Assembly (NCBI GenBank): GCA_024236415.1
Contig: JACKKN010000020.1
Span: 1-56,029, forward strand
DNA: 56,029 bases
DNA from: Hyphomicrobiales bacterium
Lineage (GTDB): Bacteria; Pseudomonadota; Alphaproteobacteria; Rhodospirillales; JACKKN01
Direction: 5' to 3'
Part shown: in pieces, positions 16,368 through 24,588 of the stretch
Numbering within the stretch: the first letter of the stretch is position 1
How the letters are laid out: the number at the start of each line of letters is the position of its first letter
Program-made: the position numbers and the translations under genes
Notes under the pieces: generated by a model
What the model was told of the DNA's origin: nothing
Seen by the model: only the letters and a program-made list of their open reading frames with translations
Database searches by the model: none

Positions 16368-17411
16368 ATGTCCGTTTACAAGGATTCCGCATGGTTCAAG
16401 CGCGCCGCCTGGGCCGTTTCCGCGGGCGTTCTCGCGCTCGGTCTGTCCGGCATGGCCAAGGCCACCGAACTGAAGGTCTACACGGCGATCGAGGCCGACG
16501 ACCTGAAGCGCTACGCCGCCGAGTTCAACAAGGTCTACCCGGACATCGAGATCAAGTGGGTCCGTGATTCGACGGGCATCGTCACCGCCAAGCTGCTGGC
16601 CGAGAAGGACAACCCGCAGGCCGACGTGGTCTGGGGCCTGGCCGCCACCAGCCTGATGCTGCTGAAGAACGAGGGCATGACGCAAGCCTACATGCCCGCG
16701 GGCGGCGACAAGCTGGACAAGAAGTTCATCGACACCGCCAACCCGCCGCACTGGACGGGCATGGACGCCTGGGTGGCCTGCATCTGCTACAACACGGTCG
16801 AGGCCAAGAAGAAGAACCTGCCCGTGCCGACCTCGTGGAAGGACCTGACCAAGCCCGTGTACAAGGGCAGCGTGGTCATGCCGAACCCGAACTCGTCGGG
16901 CACCGGCTTCCTGGACGTGGCCAGCTGGCTGCAGCTGTTCGGCGAAGAGGACGGCTGGAAGTTCATGGACGCCCTGCACCAGAACATCGCCTGGTACACC
17001 CACTCGGGCTCCAAGCCGTGCCGCCAGGCCGGCGCCGGCGAAGTGCCCATCGGCGTCTCGTTCGCCTACCGCGGCGCCAAGGTGAAGAGCAAGGGCGCCC
17101 CGGTCGAGATCATCGTCCCCAAGGAAGGCATCGGCTGGGACATGGAGGCCACGGCCATCATGAAGGGCACCAAGAACCTGGACGCCGCCAAGAAGCTGGT
17201 TGACTTCTCGGTCTCCAAGGCCGCCAACGAGATGTACAACACGGTCTATGCCGTCGTCGCCTATCCGGGTGTCGCCAAGCCGGTGGACAACTATCCGCCC
17301 AACATCGGCGACGCCATGATCGACAACAACTTCGAATGGGTCGCCGCGAACCGCATGCGCATCCTGAAGGAATGGCAGACCCGCTACGACTCCAAGTCCG
17401 AAGCCAAGTAA
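16368..17411 (+). CDS. 2-aminoethylphosphonate ABC transporter, periplasmic binding protein
   Basis: This is a 347-residue periplasmic solute-binding protein. The signal peptide (residues 1-33, WAVSAGVLALGLSGMAKA) is cut before TELKVYTAIE. The mature protein is of the iron(III)/spermidine type (class II fold), with DSTGIVTAKLLAEKDNPQADVVWG and WKDLTKPVYKG. The whole pattern matches the AEP-binding family that accompanies the fused-permease AEP transporter (PhnS2, also described as AepX). phnW and phnX are 8.5 kb downstream, which supports AEP as ligand. It heads a three-gene operon with ATPase and permease. A related polyamine or iron ligand cannot be fully excluded. Confidence 0.85.
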   Translation: MSVYKDSAWFKRAAWAVSAGVLALGLSGMAKATELKVYTAIEADDLKRYAAEFNKVYPDIEIKWVRDSTGIVTAKLLAEKDNPQADVVWGLAATSLMLLKNEGMTQAYMPAGGDKLDKKFIDTANPPHWTGMDAWVACICYNTVEAKKKNLPVPTSWKDLTKPVYKGSVVMPNPNSSGTGFLDVASWLQLFGEEDGWKFMDALHQNIAWYTHSGSKPCRQAGAGEVPIGVSFAYRGAKVKSKGAPVEIIVPKEGIGWDMEATAIMKGTKNLDAAKKLVDFSVSKAANEMYNTVYAVVAYPGVAKPVDNYPPNIGDAMIDNNFEWVAANRMRILKEWQTRYDSKSEAK

Positions 17412-17507
17412 CCGGCCCGGACCGCAGACCGGGGCATCGGCCCCCAACAACGCCGGCCACCCTGCCGCCCAGGCGGCGGGTGGCCGCAGCGCATGAGGAA
17501 GGGGATC

Positions 17508-18596
17508 ATGGCGGCTGACGGCGACGGCAAGGTCTATCTCAGGATCCGCAACCTGACCAAGATGTTCGGCGACTTCGCCGCCCTGCGCGACGTGTCGCTG
17601 GACGTGTACGACGGCGAGTTCGTCTGTTTCCTGGGCCCTTCGGGGTGCGGCAAGACGACCCTGCTGCGGGCCATCGCCGGGCTGGACATCCAGACCAGCG
17701 GCACGGTCGAGCAGGACGGGCGCGACATTTCGGCCCTGCCGCCCAGCGAGCGGGACTTCGGCATCGTGTTCCAGTCCTACGCCCTGTTCCCCAACATGAC
17801 GGTCGGCAAGAACGTGTCCTACGGGCTGGAGAACCGCAAGCTGCCGCGCGACCAGATCCGCGCCCGGGTCAAGGAGCTGCTGGAACTGGTGGGTCTGCAC
17901 GACCAGGGCGACAAGTACCCGGCACAGCTGTCGGGCGGCCAGCAGCAGCGCGTGGCCCTGGCCCGCGCCATGGCCACCTCGCCGGGCCTGCTGTTGCTGG
18001 ACGAGCCGCTCAGCGCCCTAGACGCCAAGGTGCGCGTGCACCTGCGCGGCGAGATCAAGGACCTGCAGCGCCGCGTCGGCGTGACCACCATCATGGTCAC
18101 CCACGACCAGGAAGAGGCCCTGACCATGGCCGACCGCATCGTCGTCATGGACCAGGGCTCCATCGAGCAGGTGGGCACGCCGCAGGAGATCTACGGCGAA
18201 CCGCGCACCTCCTTCGTGGCCGACTTCATCGGCACCATGAACTTCGTCCCCGGCGAGGTCATCGCCGACCATACGGTGCAGATCGGCGGCACCACCCTGA
18301 CCTGCCCCACCGACGGCATCACCCCGGGCCATGCCGTGACCGTGGCCATCCGGCCCGAGGACATCAACGCCCAGGACATCGACGGCGACGACGGCAACCT
18401 GGTCGAGACCGAGATCCGCCACCTGGAGTTCCTGGGATCCTTCTACCGCGCCGAGCTGGGCGGCCCGGCCTTCGGCGGGCACGACATCAACGCCGACTTC
18501 TCCATCAACCTGGTGCGGCGCAAGAACCTGGACGTGGGCTCGGCCATCACGGTGCGCTTCCCGGCCGAGTTCATCCGCCTGTATCCGAGGGATTGA
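17508..18596 (+). CDS. 2-aminoethylphosphonate ABC transporter, ATPase
   Basis: This is a 362-residue ABC ATPase of the polyamine/iron/phosphonate group. It has Walker A GPSGCGKTT (residues 43-51), the Q-loop in FQSYALFPNM, signature LSGGQQQR, Walker B LLLLDEPLSALD and the H-loop VTHDQEEAL. A C-terminal TOBE-type domain (about residues 250-360) follows, containing IRPEDINAQ. Start 17508 is preferred because AGGAAGGGG lies just upstream; ATG 17493 would add MRKGI without a ribosome site. It ends 1 bp before the permease gene. It would be PhnT2/AepV in AEP-transporter nomenclature. Confidence 0.88.
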   Translation: MAADGDGKVYLRIRNLTKMFGDFAALRDVSLDVYDGEFVCFLGPSGCGKTTLLRAIAGLDIQTSGTVEQDGRDISALPPSERDFGIVFQSYALFPNMTVGKNVSYGLENRKLPRDQIRARVKELLELVGLHDQGDKYPAQLSGGQQQRVALARAMATSPGLLLLDEPLSALDAKVRVHLRGEIKDLQRRVGVTTIMVTHDQEEALTMADRIVVMDQGSIEQVGTPQEIYGEPRTSFVADFIGTMNFVPGEVIADHTVQIGGTTLTCPTDGITPGHAVTVAIRPEDINAQDIDGDDGNLVETEIRHLEFLGSFYRAELGGPAFGGHDINADFSINLVRRKNLDVGSAITVRFPAEFIRLYPRD

Positions 18597-18597
18597 G

Positions 18598-20304
18598 ATG
18601 ACCCAGGCCGCCGTGCAAGCCGCCGCCGCCCCGCGCATCAAGCCCAAGGTCAGCCGCGACGACTGGATCATGCGCGCCTGCATGGGGGTCATCGCCCTGT
18701 TCCTGGTGGTGGCCGTGCTGCTGCCGCTGTACACCATGCTGTCCAAGAGCCTGGAGAACAGGCACGGCGACTTCATCGGCCTGACCAACTACGCCGAATA
18801 CTTCTCGACCCCGGCCCTGTTCCTGTCGGCCGTCAACAGCCTGCAGATCTCGGTCATCGCCACCGTCATCGTGCTGGTCACCGCCTTCCTGTACGCCTAC
18901 GCCCTGACCCGCACCTGCATGCCCCTGAAGTGGCTGTTCAAGCTGATCGCCGCCATCCCCCTGCTTACCCCCTCGCTGCTGAGCGGCATCTCTCTGGTCT
19001 ACTGGTTCGGCAACCAGGGCGTGGCCAAGCATTTGCTGCTGGGCGAGTCCATCTATGGGCCCATCGGCATCGTCATCGGCTCGGCCTACTGGGTGTTCCC
19101 GCACGTGCTGATGATCGTGATCACCGCGCTGTCGATCACCGACGCGCGCCTGTACGAGGCCGCGCTGGCGCTGCGCGCCGGGCGCTGGCGCACCTTCTTC
19201 ACGGTCACCCTGCCCGGCTGCAAGTACGGCCTGATCAGCGCCGGGTTCGTGGCCTTCACCCTGATCTTCACCGACTTCGGCGTGCCCAAGGTGATCGGCG
19301 GCAACTACAACGTCCTGGCCACCGACATCTACAAGCAGGTGATCGGGCAACAGAACTTCCAGATGGGGGCGGTGGTGTCGGTGGTGCTGCTGATCCCGGC
19401 GGTGCTGGCCTTCGCCGTGGACCGCATCGTGCAGCGCAAGCAGGTGGCCCTGCTGTCGGCCCGCGCCGTGCCCTACCAGCCGCAGCCGCGGACGTCGCGG
19501 GACTGGGCCGCCTTCGCCTTCTGCACGGTGGTGGCGGCGGTGATCCTGCTGATGATCGGCATGGCCCAGTACGCGGCCCTGATCAAGTTCTGGCCCTACA
19601 ACCTGACCCTGACCCTGGGCAACTACGAGTTCGACCTGGCCAACGGCGGCGGCTGGGACTCGTACCACAACTCCATCCGCATGTCGCTCTACACGGCGGT
19701 GGTCGGCACCGTGATCATCTTCTTCGGCGCCTACCTGATGGAGAAGGGCCGCGGCTTCCGTGCCGGGCGCAACGGCTTCCACGCCATCGCCATGCTGCCC
19801 CTGGCCGTGCCCGGCATGGTGCTGGGGCTCAGCTACATCTTCTTCTTCAACAACCCGGCCAACCCGTTCAACTTCCTGTACGGCACCATGGCCATCCTGG
19901 TGATCGCCACGGTGGCCCACTTCTACACCGTCAGCCACCTGACGGCGGTGACGGCCCTGAAGCAGATGGACGCCGAGTTCGAGTCCGTGTCGGCGTCCCT
20001 GAACACGCCCTTCTACCGCACCTTCCTGCGGGTCACGGTGCCGGTCTGCGTGCCGGCGATCCTGGACATCTCCATGTACCTGTTCCTGAACGCCATGACG
20101 ACCGTGTCGGCGGTGGTGTTCATCTATTCCACCGACACCACGCTGGCCTCGGTGGCGGTGCTGAACATGGACGACCAGGGCGAGATCCCCTTCGCCGCCG
20201 CCATGGCCATGATGATCGCCTACACCTGCGCCGGTGCGCGCATCCTGCACGCCATCCTGACCCGCGGCATCATGCGCACGACCCAGGCCTGGCGCACGCG
20301 CTGA
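18598..20304 (+). CDS. 2-aminoethylphosphonate ABC transporter, fused permease
   Basis: This is a 568-residue inner-membrane protein with two binding-protein-dependent permease domains fused in one chain, so a single gene supplies both membrane subunits. Each half has the cytoplasmic EAA loop: YEAALALRAGRWRTFF about residue 185, and FESVSASLNTPFYRTF about residue 465. Around twelve TM helices are apparent. The fused layout and length match the PhnU2/AepW type. The ATG comes 1 bp after the ATPase stop, showing tight coupling. The last gene of the operon, it is followed by a 300-bp non-coding region. Confidence 0.88.
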   Translation: MTQAAVQAAAAPRIKPKVSRDDWIMRACMGVIALFLVVAVLLPLYTMLSKSLENRHGDFIGLTNYAEYFSTPALFLSAVNSLQISVIATVIVLVTAFLYAYALTRTCMPLKWLFKLIAAIPLLTPSLLSGISLVYWFGNQGVAKHLLLGESIYGPIGIVIGSAYWVFPHVLMIVITALSITDARLYEAALALRAGRWRTFFTVTLPGCKYGLISAGFVAFTLIFTDFGVPKVIGGNYNVLATDIYKQVIGQQNFQMGAVVSVVLLIPAVLAFAVDRIVQRKQVALLSARAVPYQPQPRTSRDWAAFAFCTVVAAVILLMIGMAQYAALIKFWPYNLTLTLGNYEFDLANGGGWDSYHNSIRMSLYTAVVGTVIIFFGAYLMEKGRGFRAGRNGFHAIAMLPLAVPGMVLGLSYIFFFNNPANPFNFLYGTMAILVIATVAHFYTVSHLTAVTALKQMDAEFESVSASLNTPFYRTFLRVTVPVCVPAILDISMYLFLNAMTTVSAVVFIYSTDTTLASVAVLNMDDQGEIPFAAAMAMMIAYTCAGARILHAILTRGIMRTTQAWRTR

Positions 20305-20440
20305 GCCGCCCGCCCGGGCCACCGGGACCATGGCGGCCCCGGCGCGCCGGCCGACCCCGACGGCGCACGAACCATTTCACCGGGCTTTCCAGGGACTTCC
20401 GGCGCCTCGGACGGAAACAACTGAGTATTAGAATATGACG

Positions 20441-20469
20441 TTGACAGAAAAAAATACCGAAGACAAAAT
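20441..20469 (+). promoter_or_regulatory. Predicted sigma-70 promoter of the cytochrome operon
   Basis: TTGACA at 20441-20446 is a perfect -35 box. After exactly 17 bp comes CAAAAT at 20464-20469 (four of six matches to the -10 box). It lies in the AT-rich part (20420-20580) of the otherwise GC-rich 300-bp gap after the AEP permease, about 135 bp upstream of the decaheme cytochrome gene. A second TTGACA at 20541 has no suitable -10. The rest of the gap (20305-20420) shows nothing recognisable. Confidence 0.55.
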
Positions 20470-20605
20470 GCGGGAATACTGAGAGAGGCCAACAAAAACA
20501 AATCGCCGGACATGAACCAGGAGTAGTTAAGCCTTAGAAGTTGACACTTTTTTTATAGCTCGGCGGAAAAAATAACTGCCAATCCGCCCATGGGGAAACT
20601 CGGTG

Positions 20606-21571
20606 ATGAAGCTGGGAATGCATGGGCGGCATCCGGTTCCGTGGTTCCTGCCATTCTTAGCCCGTCTTTCGGCCCTCGTCCTGTTGTCCTTCCTGGCGGC
20701 TCTTCCAGCAGCGGCGCAGGTCGCCGCCCCGCAGGGGGGCGAGGATCTGGTGCTGCGGGGTGACGCCGTCTGCACCTCCTGCCACGACCGGCACGATTTT
20801 CCCAAGGTGCTGACCATCGGGCGCACCAAGCACGGCACCCGCGCCGACCCCAACACCCCCACATGCACGTCCTGCCACGGCGAGTCCGTGGAGCACCGGA
20901 ACGTGCCCCGCGAGGTGGCCGAGCGGCCCAAGCCCGACATCTTCGCCAAGTCGCCGCCGGGGCTGCGCGACGGGGCCTGCCTCAACTGCCACTCCGGCGG
21001 CAAGCGGGTGTTCTGGCACAGCGACACCCACCCGGCGCGCGGCATTTCCTGCACCGCCTGCCACGAGATCCACAACGGCGGCCACGACGCCGTCCTGGAC
21101 CGGCGCACGCAACCCAAGGTCTGCCTCCATTGCCACAAGCCTGAGGGCGTGCACCTGAACCGCCACGAGGGCAAGGTCATCTGCAGCGACTGCCACGAAT
21201 CCCATGGCTCGGGCGGGCCGGCGATGATGAACCGCCAGACGGTCAACGACACCTGCTTCGCCTGCCACGCCGAGAAACGGGGCCCGTTCGTCTGGAGCCA
21301 CCAGCCGGTGACGGAGAACTGCACCTATTGCCACGCCCCCCACGGCAGCAACATCGCCGGGCTGCTGAAGGTGCGGGTGCCGTTCCTGTGCCACGAATGC
21401 CACGAGCCCGGCGGCAGCCACCGCGGCGGGGCGCCCGGGTTCGGCATCGATCCCGGCGCCACGTCCGGCAACAACATCCTGTTCGCCCGCGGGTGCATGA
21501 ACTGCCATACCAACATCCATGGCAGCAACAACCCGACCAACAACACGGGATCGCGAATTTTCACACGGTGA
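20606..21571 (+). CDS. Periplasmic decaheme c-type cytochrome, DmsE/MtrA family
   Basis: This is a 321-residue secreted multiheme cytochrome. A signal peptide (about residues 1-38, ending AALPAAAQ) precedes ten CxxCH haem motifs at residues 56, 87, 125, 149, 173, 193, 217, 239, 262 and 297. The number, spacing and length match the DmsE/MtrA/PioA class that carries electrons across the periplasm into an outer-membrane MtrB/PioB porin. The next gene is exactly such a porin. Start options are GTG 20603, ATG 20606 and ATG 20618; 20606 has GGGGAAA at good distance. No inner-membrane quinol dehydrogenase or outer-surface cytochrome is adjacent. Confidence 0.93.
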   Translation: MKLGMHGRHPVPWFLPFLARLSALVLLSFLAALPAAAQVAAPQGGEDLVLRGDAVCTSCHDRHDFPKVLTIGRTKHGTRADPNTPTCTSCHGESVEHRNVPREVAERPKPDIFAKSPPGLRDGACLNCHSGGKRVFWHSDTHPARGISCTACHEIHNGGHDAVLDRRTQPKVCLHCHKPEGVHLNRHEGKVICSDCHESHGSGGPAMMNRQTVNDTCFACHAEKRGPFVWSHQPVTENCTYCHAPHGSNIAGLLKVRVPFLCHECHEPGGSHRGGAPGFGIDPGATSGNNILFARGCMNCHTNIHGSNNPTNNTGSRIFTR

Positions 21572-21614
21572 GGCCGCCGGTTCGTACAGGAGCCTGTCGC
21601 AACCAAGGTTGGAG

Positions 21615-23591
21615 ATGCCGATGCGTAGCTGCACCTGGATCCGCACCGCCCCCTGCCTGATCCTGGCGGCCGTCCAGGCCGGTGTCGCCCGGGCGGACGA
21701 GCTGAGCCTGCTGATCACGCCGCAGAGCTACCTGGAGATCGGCGCGACCGGCGTCATCGACGACCCGAAGCGGACCGAGCGACACGGCGGACTGGACACC
21801 TGGCCCGTGCTGCCGAACCTGGGCGGGGAATACATCCACCGCGACGAGAAGACGGGAACCTGGTACCGGGCCGAGGGGCACAACCTGGCCCTCGACAACC
21901 GAACCCTGCAACTGGAATACAACCGGCAGAGCGATACCCGGTTGCTGTTCGAATACGGCCAGATCCTCAGCACCAACCCCCTGAACGTGTCCACCGGCCT
22001 GTCGGGGATCGACTCCAACAATCAGACCGTGAACGGACAGGCGGTCCGCCCCATCGACCTCACCACCGACCGCTACGACGGCAAGCTGTCGTTCACCAAG
22101 AAGTACGGCCGCCAGCTCGATTTCTCGGTGGCGTCGCGCACCGAATACCGGCAGGGACGGCGGCAGTTCGGCTCCGGGGCGCCGGTGGACTTCCTGATCG
22201 ACCCCATCGACCACCTGACCTACGAGGTCGAGGCCAACGTCAACTACACGGGCAGCGCCCTGCAGTTGACCGGCGGGTTCCTCGGGTCGTTCTTCGAGAA
22301 CAAGCACAAGGCCCTGTACAGCAACGCCAGCGCGGCGGCGGTCGCCCTGCCGCCGGACAGCCAGTCCTACAATTTCCACCTGGGTGGCGCCTACATGTTC
22401 ACCCCCACCACCCAGGGCTCATTCCGCGCCGCCTACACGCTGATGACCCAGACCGATGACTTCTTCACCGGCCAGGCCGGCTTCCCCGGCAACACGCAGA
22501 CCAACCTGGGCGGCCGCATCCACAACTACCTGGGCCAGGCGACGCTGGTGTCGCGCCCGCTCGACGACCTGACCCTGCGGGCCAAGGTGCGCTACGAGGG
22601 GCGCGACGACGACACCGTCATCCAGCAGTACGTGGCCGCCACCACCACCTCCGACGGCCGCAACACCGACACCTCGCGGGAAACCATCACCGCCGACGGC
22701 GAGGCGTCCTACCGGTTGCCGGCCGGGTACCGGCTGGTCGGCGGCGTCAAGTACGAGCACTGGGACCGCACCGTTCCGGTGTTGCGGCAGTCCAGTTGGC
22801 GCACGGACACCGACGAGTATTCCGGCCGCGTCCAGGTGGACAAGCGGATGACCGACACCCTGGGCGGGTCGGTCTCCTACGTCTACAGCGTGCGCTCCGG
22901 CAGCAGCTTCCTGAACGCCGCCGACGCGGCGGCGGACGTCATCGACCCCATCAACTGGAGCGACCGCGAGCGCAACCAGTGGCGGTTCCGGGCCGACTGG
23001 ACGCCGACCTCCAGCCTGTCGCTGGACACCTACATGAACGGGTCCTGGGACACCTACCATTCCGAACAGCGGTCGCTCGGCCCGGAACGGGGGCGCACCT
23101 TCAACGCATCGCTGGACGGCGCCTACCGCCTGTTCGGGGACTGGAAGCTGACCGCCTTCGTGTCGCGCAACGAGATCGTCCAGGAGCAGAAGCAGATCGA
23201 CCAGTCCGGAGCCGTGCAGGGGCTGTTCACCTCGACCCTGCGGTTCCTGAACTACATGGGCGGCGTCGGCGCCGAGGGCCCGCTGCGGGACGACCTGAAG
23301 GTGGGCATGAACCTGGAGTATTCCTACGACAAGAGCGAATCGGAAATGTCCGGCACCCACCCGGCCATCACCGACCTGCCCGACGTCACCTATCGCCAAC
23401 TCGACCTGAAGCTGTTCGCGGACTACGCCCTGACGCCCGGCTCGAGCCTGCGGTTCAACTACAAGTACACGCGCATCACCACCAGCGACTTCACTTACGA
23501 CATCAACGTGTTCGCCGACGGCACGGTGGTCAGCGTCGTCCCGTTCGAGGACGCGCACTTCCTGGGCCTGACCTACACGGCCCGCTGGTGA
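21615..23591 (+). CDS. MtrB/PioB-family decaheme-associated outer-membrane porin
   Basis: This is a 658-residue outer-membrane beta-barrel. The signal peptide (residues 1-28, ending GVARA) is cut before DELSLL. The mature chain is a long series of amphipathic beta-strands with short turns and long Gly/Asp/Asn loops, closing with an aromatic C-terminus (GLTYTARW) as required for BAM insertion. Length and pairing with the decaheme gene place it in the MtrB/PioB family, whose barrel sheathes an MtrA-type cytochrome so electrons can cross the outer membrane. The paired CxxC seen near the N-terminus of Shewanella MtrB is not present. It starts 43 bp after the cytochrome. Confidence 0.88.
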   Translation: MPMRSCTWIRTAPCLILAAVQAGVARADELSLLITPQSYLEIGATGVIDDPKRTERHGGLDTWPVLPNLGGEYIHRDEKTGTWYRAEGHNLALDNRTLQLEYNRQSDTRLLFEYGQILSTNPLNVSTGLSGIDSNNQTVNGQAVRPIDLTTDRYDGKLSFTKKYGRQLDFSVASRTEYRQGRRQFGSGAPVDFLIDPIDHLTYEVEANVNYTGSALQLTGGFLGSFFENKHKALYSNASAAAVALPPDSQSYNFHLGGAYMFTPTTQGSFRAAYTLMTQTDDFFTGQAGFPGNTQTNLGGRIHNYLGQATLVSRPLDDLTLRAKVRYEGRDDDTVIQQYVAATTTSDGRNTDTSRETITADGEASYRLPAGYRLVGGVKYEHWDRTVPVLRQSSWRTDTDEYSGRVQVDKRMTDTLGGSVSYVYSVRSGSSFLNAADAAADVIDPINWSDRERNQWRFRADWTPTSSLSLDTYMNGSWDTYHSEQRSLGPERGRTFNASLDGAYRLFGDWKLTAFVSRNEIVQEQKQIDQSGAVQGLFTSTLRFLNYMGGVGAEGPLRDDLKVGMNLEYSYDKSESEMSGTHPAITDLPDVTYRQLDLKLFADYALTPGSSLRFNYKYTRITTSDFTYDINVFADGTVVSVVPFEDAHFLGLTYTARW

Positions 23592-23612
23592 CGCGCGGCG
23601 GCTGAAGCGGCT

Positions 23613-23662
23613 TGCCTTTCATCTGACGCAATGGAGGCGGGCCCTGGGACAGATGAAAGGCA
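23613..23662. repeat. Perfect 13-bp inverted repeat between convergent genes
   Basis: TGCCTTTCATCTG at 23613-23625 is exactly repeated in reverse as CAGATGAAAGGCA at 23650-23662, with a 24-bp GC-rich loop between. It occupies nearly the whole 78-bp gap between the porin and the convergent rhodanese gene. There is no T-tract on either strand, so it is not a standard intrinsic terminator; it may still fold as a stabilising or bidirectional 3' hairpin. Confidence 0.6.
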
Positions 23663-23669
23663 CACCGCG

Positions 23670-24089
23670 TTAGATCGAGACCGGGTCCAGCGGCAGGCCG
23701 TGGCGCCGCCATTCGACGATCCCGCCCAACAGCTCGCAGCAGGCCAGGCCGTGCTGCTGGAACACATCCAGGGCGATGGCCGTGCGCTGGCCGGTGCGGC
23801 AGATCAGGACATAGGTCTTGGCCGGGTCGAAGTCCTCGGGCCGGAACCGCTCGTGGAAGCAGCGGGAGAAGATGGCCGTGTCTTCGCGGTCCACCTGGTT
23901 GTGCTCGCAGGGGAACAGGGCCGACCCCGGGATCACGCCTTCGCGGATTTCCTCGACGGAGCGCACGTCCAGGGGCACCACCCCGGGCAGCGCCGCGGCA
24001 TTCAACTGGCGCAGCTGCTCGACCGAGATCATCTCCGTGTCCAGGGCCCGCTCCAGGATTCGTTCGGGCGAGAACGTGTCAGCGGTCAT
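23670..24089 (-). CDS. Rhodanese-domain protein
   Basis: This is a 139-residue single rhodanese domain. The active loop is CRTGQRT (Cys97), the six-residue size of sulfurtransferases. The fold begins ISVEQLRQLN, then VVPLDVRSVEEIREGVIPGS, and ends LLGGIVEWRRHGLPL. It is predicted cytosolic, as no signal peptide is seen. Likely roles are sulfane-sulfur transfer or persulfide handling. The start at 24089 overlaps the end of the hemerythrin gene by 11 bp; an upstream ATG at 24110 would extend the overlap. It is the second gene of a pair with hemerythrin, convergent to the porin. Confidence 0.87.
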   Translation of the reverse strand: MTADTFSPERILERALDTEMISVEQLRQLNAAALPGVVPLDVRSVEEIREGVIPGSALFPCEHNQVDREDTAIFSRCFHERFRPEDFDPAKTYVLICRTGQRTAIALDVFQQHGLACCELLGGIVEWRRHGLPLDPVSI

Positions 24090-24510
24090 CGCCGTGGCCG
24101 TCCGCGGCACCGTCCACCAGTTTCTCGTATTCGCGCAGCAGGACCTTCTCCTCCCGCCGCATGCGGTTGTGCAGCATGGCGCTGATCAGCTCGAAGTCGC
24201 CGGCGAAGGTGTCGGCGTGGCCGCCGCCGGCATGCTTGGTGAAGAAGTTCTCCACGCAGTGGGTGACGTCGCGCAGGTTGCAGTCCATGAGGTCCATGAT
24301 CTCGTGCAGTTCGGGATCGTGCGCCTCCTCGGCGGCGATGACCGGGTGCACATGGCGGTCCTCCTTGCGCAGGTGGGCGACGAACAGGTCGCGCGCATCC
24401 ATCAGCCGCGCCCGGCCTGCCGCCGTCTCCACCCCCAGGGCAGCGATCTCGTCCAGCAGGGCGAACAGGGCCGCGTGCTCGCGCTTGAGCTCTTCAACCA
24501 GTTCCGACAT
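24079..24510 (-). CDS. Hemerythrin-domain protein
   Basis: This is a 143-residue four-helix protein with the His/Glu pattern of hemerythrin HHE cation-binding domains: REHAALFALLDE in helix 1, HLRKEDRHVHPVI in helix 2, LRDVTHCVENFF in helix 3 and NRMRREEKVLLREYEKL in helix 4. A di-iron centre sensing or storing O2 or NO, or repairing iron-sulfur sites, is the family range; the precise role here is open. ATG 24510 gives the standard short N-terminus before helix 1. It is co-transcribed with the rhodanese gene by an 11-bp overlap. Confidence 0.82.
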   Translation of the reverse strand: MSELVEELKREHAALFALLDEIAALGVETAAGRARLMDARDLFVAHLRKEDRHVHPVIAAEEAHDPELHEIMDLMDCNLRDVTHCVENFFTKHAGGGHADTFAGDFELISAMLHNRMRREEKVLLREYEKLVDGAADGHGDDR

Positions 24511-24588
24511 GGGCGTTTCCCGATTCCAGTGCGCTGCACAGAAACCACACCAAACCGCCGGAAAAATCAACCGGCGGCGCAGGCGCCC

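Noticed and set aside
20541..20570. Second TTGACA upstream of the cytochrome gene
   Set aside because: No -10-like hexamer at 15-20 bp; the box at 20441 is better.
20606..23591. DMSO-reductase operon suggested by the DmsE-type cytochrome
   Set aside because: No molybdopterin reductase or its iron-sulfur subunit is in the window, so only the conduit part is supported.
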